A stretch of 6,224 bases of DNA from DAOTVS01 sp034436375 (lineage in GTDB: Bacteria > Chloroflexota > Anaerolineae > SpSt-313). Position 1 is the first letter of the stretch. The number at the start of each line of letters is the position of its first letter. A program made the position numbers and the translations under genes. The DNA lies in the NCBI GenBank assembly GCA_034436375.1, contig DAOTVS010000199.1, forward strand, positions 1 to 6,224. The letters are read 5' to 3'. This document shows positions 5,679 to 6,224 of this stretch, one piece after another. The notes beneath the pieces were generated by a model. That model saw only the letters and a list, made by a program, of their open reading frames with translations. It was not told the origin of the DNA and searched no databases.

Positions 5679-5703
5679 ATTCATGCCACAGGAGGGCAAA
5701 GCG

Positions 5704-6224
5704 ATGGGTAGTGCAGTCTCTTTCTCCGTCTTTACCAAGCCGTGGAAGATGCCTCTTTCCGAGCTTGGCCCCTTTGTGCACGGCCTGGGCTTTGACGGCA
5801 TCGAGCTGCCCGTCCGCCCCGGCTACCAGGTGTTACCCGAAAACGTGGGCCGCGACCTGCCCAAGGCCGTGCGTGAGCTGGCCGCGCACGGCGTCAAGAT
5901 CTACTCCGTCGCCGGCCCGGCTGATGAGCCTACGATCGCCGCCTGTGCCGAAGCGGGCGTGCCCGTTATCCGCATTATGGCTAATATCGGCCCCGAGGGT
6001 TACCTGGCCAGCGAGGCCGCCACGCAGCGCTGGCTCGATTCCCTGGTCCCCCTCCTCGACCGCTATGGCGTGACCATCGGCATCCAGAATCACTGTGACC
6101 GCTTTGTCGCCAATGCCTCCGGCCTGCGCCGGCTGATCGAGAAATACGATCGCAAGCACGTCGCCGCCGTGTGGGACGCCGCCCACAATGCCCTGCAGGG
6201 CGAGGATATCGACCTGGCCATCGA
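5704..6224 (+). CDS. Sugar phosphate isomerase/epimerase-like TIM-barrel protein, 3' partial
   Basis: The first 173 codons of a xylose-isomerase-like (AP endonuclease 2 family) TIM-barrel protein, running off the right edge. Members isomerise or epimerise sugars or sugar acids with a divalent metal, in the cytoplasm. Visible strand-loop motifs: FSVFTKPWKMPL (7-18), GFDGIELPVRPG (29-40), VKIYSVAGPADE (64-75), VPVIRIMANIG (86-96), VTIGIQNHCDRF (123-134) and AAVWDAAHNAL (154-164). Asp158 and His161 are likely metal or active-site residues; position 128 is Gln where many relatives have Glu. The start is fixed by AGGAGG at 5690-5695, eight bases before ATG 5704; an in-frame ATG at 5683 and GTG at 5581 are less likely. 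It diverges from the ROK repressor, a usual arrangement for a sugar catabolic gene and its regulator. The precise substrate is unknown. Confidence 0.87.
   Translation, partial: MGSAVSFSVFTKPWKMPLSELGPFVHGLGFDGIELPVRPGYQVLPENVGRDLPKAVRELAAHGVKIYSVAGPADEPTIAACAEAGVPVIRIMANIGPEGYLASEAATQRWLDSLVPLLDRYGVTIGIQNHCDRFVANASGLRRLIEKYDRKHVAAVWDAAHNALQGEDIDLAI

Noticed and set aside
5581..5703. In-frame 41-codon N-terminal extension of the TIM-barrel protein from GTG 5581
   Set aside because: It would be leaderless, is Arg/Gly-rich and unlike the compact family N-terminus beginning near FSVFTKPWK; the strong Shine-Dalgarno points to ATG 5704. It remains the main alternative reading of the structured leader.
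5588..6073. Plus-strand 161-codon frame overlapping the TIM-barrel gene
   Set aside because: Starts at TTG without a good ribosome binding site and becomes Ser/Pro/Arg-rich; the other frame encodes a recognisable TIM-barrel protein behind AGGAGG.
1..6224. CRISPR array, tRNA or rRNA genes, insertion sequence ends
   Set aside because: No regularly spaced repeats, no cloverleaf-like segment and no transposase or terminal inverted repeat were seen on either strand by eye.

Overview
The window is a GC-rich bacterial segment with five main genes and one partial gene at the right edge. Gene content and style (an ArsM of the long bacterial type, a ROK repressor divergent from a xylose-isomerase-like TIM-barrel protein, a GC-rich hairpin after arsM) would suit a Chloroflexota-like or similar environmental bacterium. 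That assignment is an impression, because nothing in the window is a taxonomic marker.

Left part (1-2780): a 5'-truncated CPA1 cation/proton antiporter runs directly into an ArsR-type arsenic-responsive repressor whose start lies inside the antiporter's 3' end. A hairpin plus T-run ends the arsR transcript. Right after it comes an AT-rich block with a perfect 8-bp inverted repeat (6-bp spacer), the likely ArsR operator. A well-formed Shine-Dalgarno and arsM, an As(III) S-adenosylmethionine methyltransferase with its conserved cysteines, follow. Together these make a small arsenic sensing and methylation module; no arsenite pump or arsenate reductase is visible.

Middle part (2780-4186): a perfect 14-bp stem without a T-run separates arsM from a major facilitator superfamily transporter that has its own sigma70-like promoter. 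Its substrate cannot be read from the sequence.

Right part (4173-6224): a ROK-family transcriptional repressor is on the minus strand, its 3' end overlapping the MFS gene by 14 bp. It diverges from a sugar phosphate isomerase/epimerase-like gene that leaves the window. The 304-bp intergenic region is dense: two near-consensus sigma70 promoters pointing apart (TTGACA-17-TATGAT and TTGACT-17-TATATT), an identical TTGTTGAC word at both -35 elements, a 10-bp-phased direct repeat, and a ~120-nt leader before the isomerase gene that can fold into a compact multi-hairpin structure. The ROK protein probably controls the isomerase gene and itself, with a sugar or sugar derivative as inducer.

No RNA genes, insertion sequences or CRISPR arrays were seen. 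The most noteworthy items are the structured leader, the shared word at the divergent promoters, and the arsR-terminator-operator-arsM arrangement.
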